Shown here piece after piece: positions 62,055-64,000 of a stretch of 64,000 nt of DNA (the first letter of the stretch is position 1; each line of letters opens with the position of its first letter). Source of the DNA: Sphagnum compactum (lineage: Eukaryota > Bryophyta > Sphagnopsida > Sphagnales); assembly GCA_965153455.1 (NCBI GenBank), contig OZ234493.1:6810213-6874212 (forward strand), read 5' to 3'. The notes beneath the pieces were generated by a model. The model searched no databases. It was not told the origin of the DNA and saw only the letters and a program-made list of their open reading frames with translations. The position numbers and the translations under genes are program-made.

Positions 62055-63123
62055 TAGTGCCAGGACACATCTTCAACTAGGTACAAACAAACCAAGCATT
62101 CGACTGTCAGGATCACTTCGGCAGGGCTGCCATCTCTGCATAATGCTAATCCATCAACAAACAGATTGCACATCCATGGAAAAAAAATTTCTCATTGCAG
62201 CAGCAGCTCTGCACTTGAAGTTATAATGAGGAAGAAACCCTTTCACTACTGTTCAGTATCATCCATTCAGATGTGAAGTCTCTCCCAACCTTGGATCACA
62301 CGAAGGGATGTGCACCCAATTTGCAACTCATGAAGAGCATGGGAGAATCCCAACAATGCTCCCTCACATTATCAAGCTGCCCCCAAAAGGTTGGTACCTA
62401 GCTTTTGTTACTCTCTTCCAGTGGAGAATTTGGAGTGACTTTTCATCCTTTTAGACAGTCCCTTTGTATTCACTGAAGTTGATAGGAGCGTTTCTTCCAC
62501 TTGTTCAGCAGTCCAGGCTTGCTGTCTGGTGCTGGCTCCTGAAAGGTTTGAGGAATCTACAGTGAGAAAATTCAGAGACAAATTAAGAATGGAGAAATGT
62601 ATTAGAAGCATATGCACAGAGGTGTGCTTTCAAAGCCTGTTTTAAACTCACCAGATCAGTTCATTGTGTGAGTTTTGTGTGTAGAAGGGCATTTGCCCAA
62701 ATAAAAATATCAGGAGATTTCCAGAGTGATGGTAAAACTAGAATGCTAGTAATTAGTGTTGTTCATCACCAGAATGTGCAATTAAATTGAATTTATTTCG
62801 AGCATTTTATGGATTCCTGTTGATCCTCCTGTTGCAGTGCTGGGGGCAATCTTCATAGTTTGTGTTCAAGAGATTGATTTGTAGGCACAGGAAATTTCTC
62901 CCTCTTTTGTTGTTTCTTGATCTATTTTGGGATGGATTCTTTGGTTCCCCTCCTGCTGCTACTTCGACTTTCCCCATTCACATTTTTGAGTGCAGTTTAT
63001 TTGTCACATGTGTGCCTTACATTTTTCTTGACCTTCTGTCACATTGCAGATGGTGAGCCAATTGAAACTGACATTGTGCATATGTCCATGCCACCCACTT
63101 TGGACGCCAAGAGCTAATGAACA
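62055..63123. other. Intergenic DNA between the RhoGDI pseudogene and the DUF4216 remnant
   Basis: The beginning may be former 3' UTR of the RhoGDI copy. A frame ending DGEPIETDIVHMSMPP just before 63118 lies against the DUF4216 remnant and could belong to it, but I cannot match it to a domain. Confidence 0.35.
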
Positions 63124-63505
63124 ATGTATGCATTTGGAAACCATATCCGTGTTGCAAGTGCTGAAGAACATTTAACAATAAGAGATAGTGGTGTGGCTGC
63201 TACATTTCAACAAGTATGTGTATCTAGACCAAGTGACCAAAGGCCCGTCCTTGCAAACCTAGAATATGTGGGCTCGGTTGAAGAAATACTAGATGTTGAA
63301 CTGCTTTAGAACTAAGATTGTCATGTTTTATCTCTAACATTGATTTCCAAGTACAATCTATCCTCAAAGGAGCATCAACAGACTTTAAACATATTGTCAC
63401 TATAGTTGTGCTATGTAAACATGGCATCTACCTTGGGGTTTCAGGAGTTGACATGTTCTTTCAACACTAACCTTGGAATCAATGCTTAGAGTGGGCAATG
63501 TAACC
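63124..63505 (+). pseudogene. DUF4216 remnant of a CACTA (En/Spm) transposon
   Basis: The frame reads YAFGNHIRVASAEEHLT, then DSGVAATFQQVC and PVLANLEYVGSVEEILDVELL. This is the DUF4216 domain (YxxGxxFRV...DSGV...Y-G-I-EIL), which in plants accompanies the TNP2-type transposase of CACTA elements. A stop follows at 63307-63309. Beyond it, in broken frames, KIVMFYL and later VDMFFQ...PWN match the order of the rest of the domain. The element is dead and only this piece is in the window. Confidence 0.7.
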
Positions 63506-64000
63506 TTAATTTGCTTTTTTTTTTTGGGCTGGAACATAGTTGTTAGTCGATATTATAAGCTTGTTGTGGGTCATTGTTTCTTGGAATACGGTTATTGAAT
63601 AGTCAAGTAAAATCCCCATGATGGGTTTGCAAAAATTTAATTGTGCAGGTGACTGTATTCAGAAATTTGCTAGAGGAAATGTTACATCTGGTTGCTTGTT
63701 TTATTTTGTAAGGATTTGGTGTGCTTGGTATTGGCTTGAACAAATAGATAAACTATCTAGTTGTATGTGGAACCTCAAGAATGGTTGGATAATGGCCTAC
63801 TAACCTTTAGGGTATACACTATAAGGTGCATTATTGCGCTTTGGGTTATAGTATTATGCACAATGAATTTAGTTACTTGATGGGAGGGACACATTTGTCG
63901 TTTAGTCTAAGTGGACACTTTTTATATCAAGTCTAATTGTTGGGAACACAATTACTAGGAGTATGAACAGCATCGTGGAAAAAACCAAGGGTCTAGATTG
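63506..64000. other. Intergenic DNA at the right edge
   Basis: No recognised gene. A 61-codon frame at 63618-63803 has no domain signature; it may be more of the decayed CACTA element, but this is not supported. Confidence 0.4.

Overview
This 64 kb window is AT-rich nuclear DNA from a land plant. The evidence is a set of multi-exon genes with spliceosomal introns, a plant-type ATR C-terminus, a plant Roco-type protein, a plant bark-storage/nucleosidase-family gene, and plant transposon types (CACTA, hAT, solo LTR, short TIR elements, a tRNA-derived SINE-like head). The short introns, the extra Roco remnants and the AT-rich decayed intergenic DNA suggest a non-seed plant, perhaps a bryophyte. 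That placement is an inference that needs database comparison.

Layout. Positions 1-817 hold the last two coding exons of an ATR-like checkpoint kinase (+). A tRNA-like SINE head in reverse orientation lies behind it (~1.76-1.86 kb). Positions 2-13.5 kb are mostly decayed repeats: a ruined hAT-type transposase (5.4-6.6 kb, -), a one-exon fragment of a heterotrimeric G-protein beta subunit (7.85-8.07 kb, +), and copies of unclassified dispersed repeats. An exact 191-bp tandem duplication sits at 13577-13958. Positions 14-17.6 kb form a less AT-rich block with no recognisable gene, just upstream of the main gene of the window.

The main gene is an intact three-exon Roco-family gene (17623-23386, +; 1461 aa predicted): leucine-rich repeats, a Roc GTPase, a COR domain, a coiled coil and a conserved C-terminus. 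Its first intron is inferred to be GC-AG and cuts the P-loop glycine codon. Two degenerate pieces of the same gene's last exon lie downstream (~24.24-24.40 and ~31.57-31.86 kb), so the locus was once a larger family cluster. Positions 24-37 kb are AT-rich relics, including a 154-bp CACTA-type MITE with a 3-bp target duplication, nested TIR elements and an N-terminal multicopper-oxidase (ascorbate-oxidase-like) fragment.

The second intact gene is a six-exon secreted nucleoside-phosphorylase-superfamily protein (bark storage protein/MTA-SAH-nucleosidase-like; 39525-42250, -; 352 aa). It too needs a GC-AG first intron. Positions 43-57 kb hold microsatellites, degenerate tandem arrays, short MITE-like repeats and a ~1.6 kb stretch made of decayed CCTA-type repeats. 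At 57.4-58.9 kb an 821-bp solo LTR with TG...CA ends and a 5-bp target duplication is inserted into an older ~433-bp tandem repeat. Positions 60.1-62.05 kb contain local duplications and an intronless, disabled RhoGDI pseudogene. A DUF4216 remnant of a CACTA transposon lies at 63.1-63.5 kb.

The genes do not form a pathway. The two expressed-looking central genes are independent, and the rest is one terminal gene piece plus fossils. All calls come from reading translated frames and repeats by eye; no database search was run.
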